From positions 1,054,001 through 1,118,000 of the forward strand of contig CBDAQC010000002.1 of the NCBI GenBank assembly GCA_965198915.1: a DNA stretch of 64,000 nt, given 5' to 3'. The notes under the pieces were generated by a model. It was not told the origin of the DNA, did no database searches, and saw only the letters and a program-made list of their open reading frames with translations. Each line of letters starts with the position of its first letter. Within the stretch, counting starts at the first letter, position 1. Shown here in pieces: positions 1 to 7,737 of this stretch. This DNA is from BOG-908 sp965198915. GTDB lineage: Bacteria; Pseudomonadota; Alphaproteobacteria; Acetobacterales; Acetobacteraceae. The position numbers and the translations under genes are program-made.

Positions 1-347
1 CGCATCAGGTTTGCGTCTTTTTTGAAAAGCGGAACCAAAAAGCTGCACTACCTGCAGGCGAAAACCAGCGTTCCGTAGGCGAAAGGAAAGACCGGCTCTT
101 CTGAGGAGAGGCAAACCTAACCGTGGCGGAAGCCAGCCTGGTGAGCCAGCTCGCATGTTCTTGTGGCCTTCAAAGGGCTACAAGCCGCCAGAAGGCTATC
201 AGCACGGATCTTGCAGAACTTTTGGTTCTGACGCTGGTCCGCCGGCTTGCTCTATCATGACGCAGCCGGCTGCCACCGCGGCCGTCAGGCACCAGACTTC
301 CTGGTAGTTTCGTGCAAACCGCTTGCCTGCTCTTCTGGGGAACAGCT
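1..347. other. non-coding stretch before hldE with a decayed repeat arm
   Basis: No convincing gene is visible. The first 50 bases contain a run (tcttttttgaaaagcggaac) that resembles a decayed arm of the AT-rich inverted-repeat family described elsewhere in the window, and a weaker second arm follows near 80–115. The open frames across 170–664 on the minus strand are shadows of hldE. The end of the stretch carries a GGGGAA ribosome-binding site that supports a TTG start for hldE at 348. Confidence 0.4.
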
Positions 348-1796
348 TTGGACTTCACCGGCCTCACAGTGCTTTGCCTTGGCGACGTCATGCTGGACCG
401 CTTCCAGCATGGCGATATCGACCGCATCTCCCCCGAAGCACCGGTCCCGGTGATCCGGCTGCGGGAGACGCGCGAGATGCCGGGCGGCGCCGGCAACGTC
501 GCCTGCAACATCGCCTCCCTGGGCGCCCGCGCCGTGCTGGTGGGCCTGGTGGGGCAGGACGATACAGGCGCCAGGCTGCACCGCATCCTGGCGCAGCGCC
601 CCGGCATCGAGCCCGCGCTGATCGTCAGCGCCCGCCGGCCCACCATCTGCAAGACGCGCTTCATCGCCGGCCGCCAGCAGGTGGTGCGCGCGGACGACGA
701 AAGCGGCGCCCGGCTGTTCGAGGAAGAGGCCGCGGCACTGATGGCCGCGGTGGACGCCCGACTGGCCGAAGCCGGCGCGCTGATCCTGTCCGACTACGGC
801 AAATCCGCGCTGGAGCCTGCCGTGGTCGCCCACGCGATCGCCGCCGCGCGGCGCGCCGGCGTGCCCGTCTTCGTCGATCCCAAATCAGCCGATTTCACCC
901 GCTACCGGGGGGCCACCTGCATCACGCCCAACCTCAAGGAGTTCGCCGCCGCTGCCCGCGGACCGTGCGGCACCGAGGACGAGATCGCCGCCGCCGCGCG
1001 CGACCTGCTGGAGGATTGCGCGGCGGACGCCATACTCGTCACCCGCTCCGAGCGCGGCATGACCCTGGTGGAGCGTACCGGCGAGGTCACCACCGTGCCG
1101 GCCCGCGCGCGCGAGGTGTTCGACGTCTCCGGCGCCGGGGACACTGTGATCGCCACGCTCGCTTTGGCGGTGGCCAGCGGCCGCACCCTGGCCCAGGCGA
1201 TGCACATCGCCAACGCGGCGGCCGGCGTCGTCGTCAGCAAGCTCGGCACGGCGACCGCCAACATCGCCGAGGTGATGCACGAACTCTCCGCCCAGGCGGA
1301 CAAGCTGGCCGGCGCGCCGGCGCCCGGGCTGCAGAGCATGGAATCGGCCCTGGGCATGGTGGAGCTGTGGCGCGAGCAGGGCCTGCGCGTGGGCTTCACC
1401 AATGGCTGCTTCGACATCCTGCACCCCGGCCACGTGGCCCTGCTGGCCGCCGCTCGCCAGGCCTGCGACCGCCTGGTGGTGGCGCTGAACACGGATGAGA
1501 GCGTGGCTCGCCTGAAAGGCCCCACCCGGCCGGTCAACACCCTGGCCCAACGCGCCCAGGTGATGGCGGCGATACGCTTCGTCGATTGCGTGGTGGGTTT
1601 CGCCGAGGACACGCCGCTGGAGGTGATCACCCGCTTGCTGCCCGACGTGCTGGTGAAGGGTGCGGACTACACCGTGGCCCAGGTAGTGGGCGCCGACGTG
1701 GTGGTGGCCAATGGCGGGCGCGTGGTGCTGGCTGAGCTGGTGGCGGGGCAGTCGACTACCGGGATTATTGCGCGAGTCGGGGGCCGCGCTGCTTAA
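348..1796 (+). CDS. hldE: bifunctional heptose-7-phosphate kinase / heptose-1-phosphate adenylyltransferase
   Basis: Makes ADP-heptose for the lipopolysaccharide inner core. The N-terminal kinase (about residues 1–315, PfkB/ribokinase fold) phosphorylates D-glycero-heptose 7-phosphate at C1; GGAGN near residue 46 and the anion-hole motif SGAGDT near 260 are visible. The C-terminal nucleotidyltransferase (about 345–482) adds AMP and shows FTNGCFDILHPGH with the HxGH signature. Length about 482 aa is normal for the fused enzyme. I place the start at TTG 348, preceded by GGGGAA about 6 nt away; an in-frame GTG at 312 would add 12 residues but has no comparable site. The partner isomerase gmhA lies about 12 kb away on the other strand. 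A GC-rich hairpin element begins directly after the stop codon. Confidence 0.95.
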   Translation: MDFTGLTVLCLGDVMLDRFQHGDIDRISPEAPVPVIRLRETREMPGGAGNVACNIASLGARAVLVGLVGQDDTGARLHRILAQRPGIEPALIVSARRPTICKTRFIAGRQQVVRADDESGARLFEEEAAALMAAVDARLAEAGALILSDYGKSALEPAVVAHAIAAARRAGVPVFVDPKSADFTRYRGATCITPNLKEFAAAARGPCGTEDEIAAAARDLLEDCAADAILVTRSERGMTLVERTGEVTTVPARAREVFDVSGAGDTVIATLALAVASGRTLAQAMHIANAAAGVVVSKLGTATANIAEVMHELSAQADKLAGAPAPGLQSMESALGMVELWREQGLRVGFTNGCFDILHPGHVALLAAARQACDRLVVALNTDESVARLKGPTRPVNTLAQRAQVMAAIRFVDCVVGFAEDTPLEVITRLLPDVLVKGADYTVAQVVGADVVVANGGRVVLAELVAGQSTTGIIARVGGRAA

Positions 1797-1942
1797 GGCC
1801 AGGGGCTCTGCCCCTGGACCCCGCTAAGGACAGTCGTCCTTAGAACCTTTTACACGCACACCGACGCAATTGGGTCTGGGGCCAAGGCCCGGTCACGCGC
1901 AAGCGTGTTTCGCACGACGGGGCTTGGGGCAGAGCCCCAACT
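1797..1942. repeat. GC-rich multi-hairpin intergenic element, copy 1
   Basis: Lies exactly between the convergent ends of hldE and the next gene. It contains successive perfect palindromes: CAGGGGCTCTGCCCCTG, CTAAGGACAGTCGTCCTTAG and TTGGGGCAGAGCCCCAA. The first 52 bases (1797–1848) are identical to the reverse complement of 62116–62167. A third relative is at 41265–41404. Likely role is bidirectional termination or mRNA 3' end protection; this is inference from position and structure. Confidence 0.8.
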
Positions 1943-2596
1943 TTACTGCCACTTCAACCCGCTCACATCGAACATCGCCACCCGCTCCGCCTTCGAGGAA
2001 AGCCGCGCCTCCAGCGCCAGCGTGCGCGCGCTCGCCAGCCGGCTGACGAACCCGCCTGTATCAACCACCACCAGCGTCGCACTCTGCGGATCGGCCGAGC
2101 CCGATGCCTGGAACACGGCCGTCTCGCCGGCGTCGAAACTGGCACGCAGCTCGCAAACCTCGGCCACCTCGTCAAATGCCTGCCGGCTCAGCGTAATTAC
2201 CACGCTGCGGCCGTAGGCGGGGCTCGCCCGCAGCTCCAGTACGCCAACGCTGCCACGCCCGCCGGAACCACCGCCTACCTCCAGGCTGCGGCTCAGCACC
2301 CGCGCGTGCCGCGTGGTGTCGTAGATCATCTCGTCCACTGTCTGGTAGTACAGCCACCCCGCTGGCGCGGCGCTGGCGAAGTCGCGCTGTGGCAGCGCGT
2401 CCTGCACCGCGGCCACATGCGCCATACCGCTGGCACTGGCCGGCCACGCCAAGTGGCAGCCGATCACCGCGCACTCGCCCAGTATCACCCCGACGAACAG
2501 GAATTTCAGACGGTTTTTCTTCGTCCCGCAACGCTCGCAAGTGCGCGAACCGAGCCGCAGCTTCATGCTGCAACGCTCGCATCTGCCAAGCGCCAT
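1943..2596 (-). CDS. zinc-ribbon membrane protein of unknown function
   Basis: A 217-residue protein I do not recognise. The N-terminus has four cysteines spaced CxxC-x10-CxxC (C6, C9, C20, C23), a probable zinc ribbon, followed by one hydrophobic segment at about 31–50. The rest is probably outside the cytoplasm: two further short cysteine or glycine-rich stretches and a sheet-like C-terminus without a known motif. It sits downstream of serS on the same strand, where many alphaproteobacteria carry surE and pcm, and converges with hldE. A cytoplasmic zinc ribbon joined to an exported domain suggests a membrane-anchored sensor or scaffold, but there is no direct evidence for this. Confidence 0.7.
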   Translation of the reverse strand: MALGRCERCSMKLRLGSRTCERCGTKKNRLKFLFVGVILGECAVIGCHLAWPASASGMAHVAAVQDALPQRDFASAAPAGWLYYQTVDEMIYDTTRHARVLSRSLEVGGGSGGRGSVGVLELRASPAYGRSVVITLSRQAFDEVAEVCELRASFDAGETAVFQASGSADPQSATLVVVDTGGFVSRLASARTLALEARLSSKAERVAMFDVSGLKWQ

Positions 2597-2599
2597 CGC

Positions 2600-2633
2600 G
2601 TTACCCCTTAACAGACGTTAAGCGGAACGTAAC
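2600..2633. other. nested inverted repeat between serS and the zinc-ribbon gene
   Basis: GTTAC at 2600–2604 pairs with GTAAC at 2629–2633, and inside it TTAAC pairs with GTTAA. This could be a hairpin terminator for serS or an operator for the downstream gene. There is no U-run, so termination is uncertain. Confidence 0.3.
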
Positions 2634-2655
2634 GGCGCCGGTCCGGCCACCCTAA

Positions 2656-3933
2656 TCACATGTCGCGGCGCAAAGCCGCCAGGCCGCCCATCGCCGGGCG
2701 CAGCACGTCCGGCACCGTCACGCTGCCATCCGCCTGCTGGTAGTTCTCCAGCACGGCGATCAGCGCGCGGCCCACCGCCACGCCGGAGCCGTTCAGCGTG
2801 TGCGCGTGGGCCACCGTCTTGCCATCCGTCCCCCGATAGCGCGCATTCATGCGGCGCGCCTGGAACGCGCGCGTGTTGGAACACGAGCTGATCTCGCGCC
2901 ACATCGCCTGCCCCGGCAGCCACACCTCCAGGTCATGCGTGCGCGCGGCGCCGAACCCGGTATCGCCCGCGCACAGCAGCATGCGGCGATACGGAATTTC
3001 CAGCGCTTCCAGAACCGCTTCCGCACAGCGCGTCATGCGCTCGTGCTCGGCGTCGCTGTGGTCCGGGTGCGCGATGCTGACCAGCTCCACCTTGCGGAAC
3101 TGGTGCTGGCGCAGCATGCCGCGCGTGTCGCGCCCCGCCGAGCCGGCCTCGCTGCGGAAACACTCGGTCAGCGCGGTGCGGCGTATCGGCAGCGCCGACT
3201 CGGCCAGGATGTCGCCCGCCACCATGTTGGTGATCGGCACCTCGGCGGTGGGTATCAGCCAGCGCCCGTCGGTGGTGCGGAACGAATCCTCGGCGAATTT
3301 CGGCAACTGGTTGGTGCCGAAGAACGCCGCCTCGTTCACCAGCGCCGGCACGCTCACTTCCGTGTAGCCGTGTTGGGTGGTGTGCATGTCCAGCATGAAC
3401 TGGCCCAGCGCGCGTTCCAGCCTGGCCAGCGCGCCGTGCAGGATTGTGAAGCGGCTGCCGGATATCTTGGCCGCGCGCTCGAAATCCATCAGCCCCAGCG
3501 CCTCGCCCAGCTCGAAATGCTGGCGCGCCGGGAAGTCGAAGGCGCGCGGCGTGCCCCAGCGCTTCAGCTCGCGGTTGTCCGCCTCGTCCGTGCCGTCCGG
3601 CACCTCGCCGTCCAACACGTTCGGCAGGGCCGCCAGCGCCGTGCGCAGTTCGGCGTCCAGCTCGGCGCTGCGCCTGTCCAGCCGCTCCATCTCACCGCGC
3701 AATGCGGTGGCCTCCGCCTCCTGCACTTGCGTGTCGGCGCCGGTCCGCTTGGCCTGGCCGATCTCGCGCGCCAGCACGTTGCGGCGGGACTGTGCTTCCT
3801 GCTGCGCGGTGGCGGCCGCGCGGCGCTCCGCATCCAGCGCCAGAAGCGGGCCGGAGGCGCCCGGCAGGCGGCGGCGCACCATGGCGGCGTCGAACGCGTC
3901 CGGGTTCGTGCGTATCGTCTTGATGTCGTGCAT
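2656..3933 (-). CDS. serS: seryl-tRNA synthetase
   Basis: Charges tRNA-Ser with serine in the cytoplasm. At 425 aa it has the usual length. The N-terminal half (about 30–105) is rich in charged and alanine heptads, as expected for the tRNA-binding coiled-coil arm. Class II motif 2 is seen as FRSEAGSAGRDTRG followed by HQFRKVEL, and motif 3 as NGSGVAVGRALIA near the C-terminus. It is the last gene of the conserved minus-strand run nagZ–M50–scpA–scpB–tatB–tatC–serS, 61 bp after tatC. The ATG at 3933 has no clear Shine–Dalgarno sequence in front of it. Confidence 0.97.
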   Translation of the reverse strand: MHDIKTIRTNPDAFDAAMVRRRLPGASGPLLALDAERRAAATAQQEAQSRRNVLAREIGQAKRTGADTQVQEAEATALRGEMERLDRRSAELDAELRTALAALPNVLDGEVPDGTDEADNRELKRWGTPRAFDFPARQHFELGEALGLMDFERAAKISGSRFTILHGALARLERALGQFMLDMHTTQHGYTEVSVPALVNEAAFFGTNQLPKFAEDSFRTTDGRWLIPTAEVPITNMVAGDILAESALPIRRTALTECFRSEAGSAGRDTRGMLRQHQFRKVELVSIAHPDHSDAEHERMTRCAEAVLEALEIPYRRMLLCAGDTGFGAARTHDLEVWLPGQAMWREISSCSNTRAFQARRMNARYRGTDGKTVAHAHTLNGSGVAVGRALIAVLENYQQADGSVTVPDVLRPAMGGLAALRRDM

Positions 3934-3994
3934 TGGGGAAGGACGGCCTTCGGCGCTACGTGAAACGGCGGGCTGTGGTGGAGGCGAACCCTGC

Positions 3995-4783
3995 CTACAC
4001 GTCCACCGGCTTCGGCTCCACCAGGCGCGCCGAGAAGATCGATATTTCGTACAGCGCGATCAGCGGCACCGCCAGGCCGGTTTGCGTAATAATGTCCGGC
4101 GGCGTCAGGATCGCCGCCACGATGAAACATCCGACATAGGCGTAGCGCCGGTATTTCCGCAAACCCCGCGAACTCACCAGCCCGACTTTCGCGCACAGCG
4201 TCAGCAGCACCGGCAGCTGGAACGCGATGCCGAATGCCATGATCAGCTTCATCACCAGCGAGAGGTACTCGCTCACCTTCGCCTGCAGCTCGATCTGCAG
4301 CACGTCCTTGCCGCCGGGCGTCTCGAAACTCAGGAAGAACTTCCACGCGAACGGGAACACGAAATAATACGCCAGCGCGGCACCCGCCACGAACAGCACA
4401 GGTGTCGCGATGAGGAACGGCGCGAAGGCGCGGCGCTCGCTGCGATACAGGCCGGGCGCCACGAACAGCCAGATCTGGCTGGCGATCACCGGAAACGCGA
4501 TGAACGTGGCGCCGAAGAACCCGACTTTCAGATAGGTGAAGAACGCCTCGTACAGCGCCGTATAGATCAGATGCGGCTGCTCGCCCTTGGCTTCCATGAT
4601 GTGCGCCAAAGGCTGCGCCAGAAACAGGTAGATCGCGCCGGAGAAGTGGTAGCAGACGAAGAACGCCAGCACGAACGCCACCGCAGACCACAGCAGCCGG
4701 CGCCGCAGCTCCACCAGATGTTCCAGCAGGGGCATCGGCTTGTCATGGATCGGATCGTCCGGAGCCTGCACGGCGTCGGGCAT
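3995..4783 (-). CDS. tatC: twin-arginine translocase subunit TatC
   Basis: Multi-spanning inner-membrane receptor for twin-arginine signal peptides. The 262-residue protein begins with the family hallmark PLLEHLVELRRRLLWS, has six hydrophobic segments, and carries the conserved FGIAFQLPV stretch in the fourth/fifth helix region. It follows tatB by 3 bp and precedes serS, the normal alphaproteobacterial order. The complex needs TatC, TatB and a pore-forming TatA; TatA is not encoded next to it here. Confidence 0.96.
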   Translation of the reverse strand: MPDAVQAPDDPIHDKPMPLLEHLVELRRRLLWSAVAFVLAFFVCYHFSGAIYLFLAQPLAHIMEAKGEQPHLIYTALYEAFFTYLKVGFFGATFIAFPVIASQIWLFVAPGLYRSERRAFAPFLIATPVLFVAGAALAYYFVFPFAWKFFLSFETPGGKDVLQIELQAKVSEYLSLVMKLIMAFGIAFQLPVLLTLCAKVGLVSSRGLRKYRRYAYVGCFIVAAILTPPDIITQTGLAVPLIALYEISIFSARLVEPKPVDV

Positions 4784-4786
4784 CGG

Positions 4787-5287
4787 TCAGCCCTGGCCGG
4801 CGTGGTCGGGCGCGGTGGCGTCAGGCGGTGTGGCGGCGGGTGTAGGCGCGGCGGGCGGTATGAACGCCGGCGCCGCCGCGGCCGGCGGGATGAACGCCGG
4901 TGCCGACTGGTCTGGCGCCGCGATGACCGTCTCCGGATGTGCCGGCACCGCGTGGGTCTGGTCCAGCGGCGTCATCACCGGCCGCACCGGATGGTCACGG
5001 AACGGATCGGCGAAGGCAGACCGCATCGTGTTGTCCGGGTCGATCGCGCGCTGCACCATCGCCTTGGGGTTCAGGCTGCGCAGCTCGTCGAACGAGGACT
5101 TCACGTCGCCCAGATCGGCCTCGCGTATCATCTCGTCCACATGGCCCTGGAACTCGCCCGCCATGCGGCGCAGCTTCTTGATGGTGTCGCTGACCGCCTT
5201 GATGGCCACCGGCATGTCTTTCGGCCCGATGGCGATAAGCGCCACCACACCAATCAGGGCGATCTCGGACCAGGCGAAGTCGAACAT
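4787..5287 (-). CDS. tatB: twin-arginine translocase subunit TatB
   Basis: Single-pass membrane subunit that works with TatC in substrate recognition. The N-terminus MFDFAWSEIALIGVVALIAIGPKDMP has the transmembrane helix, the glutamate at position 8 typical of TatB and the GP hinge, followed by an amphipathic helix (KKLRRMAGEFQGHVDE). The C-terminal third is low-complexity Ala/Pro/Thr, with two similar PAFIPPAA copies. The 166-aa length and the Glu in the helix favour TatB over TatA. It is followed closely by tatC; upstream there is a 156-bp gap to scpB with no tatA. Confidence 0.93.
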   Translation of the reverse strand: MFDFAWSEIALIGVVALIAIGPKDMPVAIKAVSDTIKKLRRMAGEFQGHVDEMIREADLGDVKSSFDELRSLNPKAMVQRAIDPDNTMRSAFADPFRDHPVRPVMTPLDQTHAVPAHPETVIAAPDQSAPAFIPPAAAAPAFIPPAAPTPAATPPDATAPDHAGQG

Positions 5288-5443
5288 GGACGGGTCATAC
5301 CCTGGGGTCGCGCCAGGCGGAAGGGCCAGGCGCCCTGCCTGACTGCCAGGCGTCTTGTCGCCTCAAGGTGGCGACGGACGGCGGGCTTTCCACCCCACCG
5401 GCCCCGCCTGCGCCGGCACGCGCCGGCCGATGCGAGAGGCCCG

Positions 5444-5989
5444 CTACTCCTCCGCCGCCTCCCCGCGCACCACCGTCTCCAGCACAAGCTCGCCCCGCTT
5501 CGGCAGCTCGCTCAGATCCCGCAGCCCGAACTGCGCCAGGAAGCCCGGCGTGGTCGCCCACAGGGTGGGCCGCCCTGGCACGTCCCGGTGCCCCGCCGGA
5601 CGCACCAGCGCTGCCTCCAGCAGCGCGTCCAGCGTTGCCTGGCTTAGTGCCGCGCCGCGTATCTCCTCGATCTGCGCCCGGGTCACCGGCTGGTGCCAGG
5701 CGATGATCGCCAGCGTCTCCATCGCCACGCGCGGCAGCCGCCGCGGGCGAGAGATCACCCGCGTCAGCCGCGGCGCCAGGTCCGGCGCCGTGCGGAACTG
5801 CCAGCCCAGCCCGATCTCGGCCAGCTCCACGCCGCGTCCGGCATAGCGCGCCTGCACCGCCCGCAGCGTCGCCTCCGCGTCCACGTCCTCCGGCAGCAGG
5901 GCGGCAAGCGTGCGCGCGGGAACCGGGTCGGGGCTGGCGAAGACCAGCGCTTCGGCCAGGCGTAGGTGGTCCTCTGAGGGGTCGCTCAT
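5444..5989 (-). CDS. scpB: segregation and condensation protein B
   Basis: Winged-helix subunit of the SMC–ScpAB condensin complex that organises and segregates the chromosome. At 181 aa from ATG 5989 it has the usual length. Family features include LRLAEALVFASPDPV at the N-terminus, the two winged-helix domains, and the conserved block METLAIIAWHQPVTRAQIEEIRG near residues 93–115. A longer reading upstream to 6427 would run through an AT-rich repeat element and antisense to scpA, so I reject it. It lies downstream of scpA, separated by one of the 140-bp inverted repeats, and upstream of tatB. Confidence 0.95.
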   Translation of the reverse strand: MSDPSEDHLRLAEALVFASPDPVPARTLAALLPEDVDAEATLRAVQARYAGRGVELAEIGLGWQFRTAPDLAPRLTRVISRPRRLPRVAMETLAIIAWHQPVTRAQIEEIRGAALSQATLDALLEAALVRPAGHRDVPGRPTLWATTPGFLAQFGLRDLSELPKRGELVLETVVRGEAAEE

Positions 5990-6001
5990 GGCCGGAACAA
6001 A

Positions 6002-6137
6002 GGAAGAAAGGCCTTCTTTTTTGAAAAAAAGGAGCAAAAAACTTCTGTCTGTCCGGTGCGCGCGTTGCAGCCATCCGCGACAGCGCATCCAAAAGCTTTT
6101 TGCTTCTTTTTCTCGAAAAAGAAGGCCTTGCTTTCGT
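6002..6137. repeat. AT-rich inverted-repeat element A (between scpA and scpB)
   Basis: Two arms of about 45 bp in inverted orientation. Arm 1 (6005–6048) reads GGCCTTCTTTTTTGAAAAAA and continues GGAGCAAAAAACTTCTG. Arm 2 (about 6090–6135) is its reverse complement with a few changes. The spacer of about 40 bp is GC-rich. Each arm has an internal T-run/A-run palindrome. Because scpA and scpB are normally co-transcribed, the element is probably present in the mRNA as a long hairpin. Confidence 0.85.
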
Positions 6138-6140
6138 CCC

Positions 6141-6881
6141 TCACTCCAAAGGTCCCGCCACCAGAATAGGCGCAAACGGTTCATCCTGCCGCAACCGCAG
6201 CCCGCCCCCGCGCGCCATCTCCAGCGAGGCGAGCAGCGTGCTGGCGATCGCCGCGCGGCGCTGCTGGCCGGACAGCGCGGCCGGGAGGAACACCTCCAGC
6301 GTGGTCCAGGGCGGTAGCGAGCCGAGCGTCGCCGACAGGCGGTGCAGCGCGTCCTGCACCGTCCAGAAACTGAGCTGCTTCGGCTGGTAGCTGACCTGTG
6401 CCGCCTTGCGCCGAAGCGCCTCCACATAGGCCCGCAGCAGCACCGGCAGGTCGGCGGCCAAGCGGGAGCGGTCCGTGGCGGTCAGGTCCTCCGCCGCACC
6501 GCGCCGGAACACGTCGATTCCCAGCACCGGGCGCGCGCCCAGCCAGGCAGCGGCCTGGCGCATGGCGGCCAGCTCGGCCAGCCGCGCCGCCAGCAGGTCG
6601 GCCGATTGCTCGCCTTCCGCAGCGTCAGGATCGTCCTGCGGCAGCAGCAGCCGCGATTTCAGCCAGGCCAGCCAGGCCGCCATCACCAGCCAGTCCGCCG
6701 CCAGTTCCAGCCTCACTTGCGCCGCACCTTCGACGATGGCCAGGTACTGCTCCACCAGCGCCAGGATGGAGATGCGCGCGAGGTCCACCTTCTGCGCCCG
6801 CGCAAGATCCAGCAGCAGGTCCAGCGGGCCATCGAACCCGTCCAGCTGCAGCAGGAGTTTTTCGGCCGGCGTGTCAGACAT
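6141..6881 (-). CDS. scpA: segregation and condensation protein A
   Basis: Kleisin subunit of the SMC–ScpAB complex; bridges SMC heads and binds ScpB. The 246-residue protein starts with the diagnostic LQLDGFDGPLDLLLDLARAQKVDLARISI block, followed by the WLVMAAWLAWLKSRLLLP helix and a C-terminal winged helix (FWTVQDALHRL onward). The start ATG at 6881 overlaps the end of the M50 peptidase gene by 8 bp, pointing to translational coupling. An inverted-repeat element separates it from scpB. Confidence 0.95.
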   Translation of the reverse strand: MSDTPAEKLLLQLDGFDGPLDLLLDLARAQKVDLARISILALVEQYLAIVEGAAQVRLELAADWLVMAAWLAWLKSRLLLPQDDPDAAEGEQSADLLAARLAELAAMRQAAAWLGARPVLGIDVFRRGAAEDLTATDRSRLAADLPVLLRAYVEALRRKAAQVSYQPKQLSFWTVQDALHRLSATLGSLPPWTTLEVFLPAALSGQQRRAAIASTLLASLEMARGGGLRLRQDEPFAPILVAGPLE

Positions 6882-7578
6882 CGATGTCCGGGTCCGGCGG
6901 CACGTGCGCCAGCCTCAACAAATGCTCGTACGCCCAGGTAACCGCGGGCACCAGCGTGTCGCCCAGCGGGTTGAAGGCGATGCCGTTGGCCCGCAGCAGC
7001 GCCGGGCCGGCGGTCAGGAAGATCAGCACAAAGGCGATCCCCAGCCGCTCCAGCCGCGCCCATTGCCGCGCCAACGCCCATGGCAACACGCCCACCGCGA
7101 TGCGTCCGCCGTCCAGAGGCGGAATGGGCACCAGGTTGAACATGCCCAGTACCAGGTTGAGGATGATGAACGTATCGACGGCCTGTAGCACGGACGGGGA
7201 CAGGCCGGACAGGCGCAGCGAAAACGCCGCCAGCAGCGCCAGGCTGAAATTCATCACCGGCCCGGCGATAGCCACCACCGCCATCTGCTGGCGCGGGTAG
7301 CGGAACCGCATCGGATCGACCGGCACCGGCTTGGCCCAGCCGAACATGAACAGCACGTGGCCGACCGTGAGAAGCTGGCTGACCAGCAGGAAGCCGGGTA
7401 GCAGGATGGTGCCCACGCGGTCCACATGCACCAGCGGGTTCAATGACAACCGGCCGGCGCGCCGGGCCGTGGTGTCGCCCATCGCCCAGGCGGCGTAGCC
7501 GTGCGCGAGCTCGTGCAGAATGATTGCCACCATGACCAGGGCGGCGGTGACGGCGGCTTGTTGGATCAGGGTTAGCAA
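6874..7578 (-). CDS. site-2 protease family zinc metallopeptidase (M50)
   Basis: Intramembrane metalloprotease-like protein. The zinc motif HELAH lies in the first membrane helix (IILHELAHGYAAW), and the second zinc-ligand region reads NLVPIPPLDGGRI. Several more hydrophobic segments follow; length is about 234 aa. The substrate is unknown; in this family short members lack PDZ domains, as here. The start is uncertain. The longest reading begins at 7641 but would translate the AT-rich repeat arm, so I use TTG at 7578 immediately after the arm; no good ribosome-binding site is visible. It lies between nagZ and scpA and overlaps scpA by 8 bp. Confidence 0.85.
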   Translation of the reverse strand: MLTLIQQAAVTAALVMVAIILHELAHGYAAWAMGDTTARRAGRLSLNPLVHVDRVGTILLPGFLLVSQLLTVGHVLFMFGWAKPVPVDPMRFRYPRQQMAVVAIAGPVMNFSLALLAAFSLRLSGLSPSVLQAVDTFIILNLVLGMFNLVPIPPLDGGRIAVGVLPWALARQWARLERLGIAFVLIFLTAGPALLRANGIAFNPLGDTLVPAVTWAYEHLLRLAHVPPDPDIDV

Positions 7579-7737
7579 GGGAACGAAGGCCTTCTTTTTT
7601 GAAAAAAAAAGCAAAAAACTTTTGCTCCCTCGTCGGTACACGGATCAGTCCAATCTGTGAAACGACCGGCTGGTACAGCGTAAGGGACAAAAGTTTTTTG
7701 GTTCTTTTTTTCAAAAAAGAACCGCTTGCTTCTTTCA
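7576..7737. repeat. AT-rich inverted-repeat element B (between nagZ and M50 peptidase)
   Basis: Arm 1 (about 7583–7630) and arm 2 (about 7684–7737) are inverted copies of the same 45–50 bp unit, around a spacer of about 55 bp. Both arms contain the T6–7/A6–9 palindrome and the GCAAAAAACTTTTG block. The whole gap between two same-strand genes consists of this element; the outer edge touches the nagZ stop codon. Confidence 0.85.

Noticed and set aside
170..664. Minus-strand open frame of 164 codons
   Set aside because: It lies antisense to hldE and is explained by high GC content.
7579..7641. Longer start for the M50 peptidase at 7641
   Set aside because: It would translate repeat arm B and the added residues match the repeat's standard read-through, not the family.
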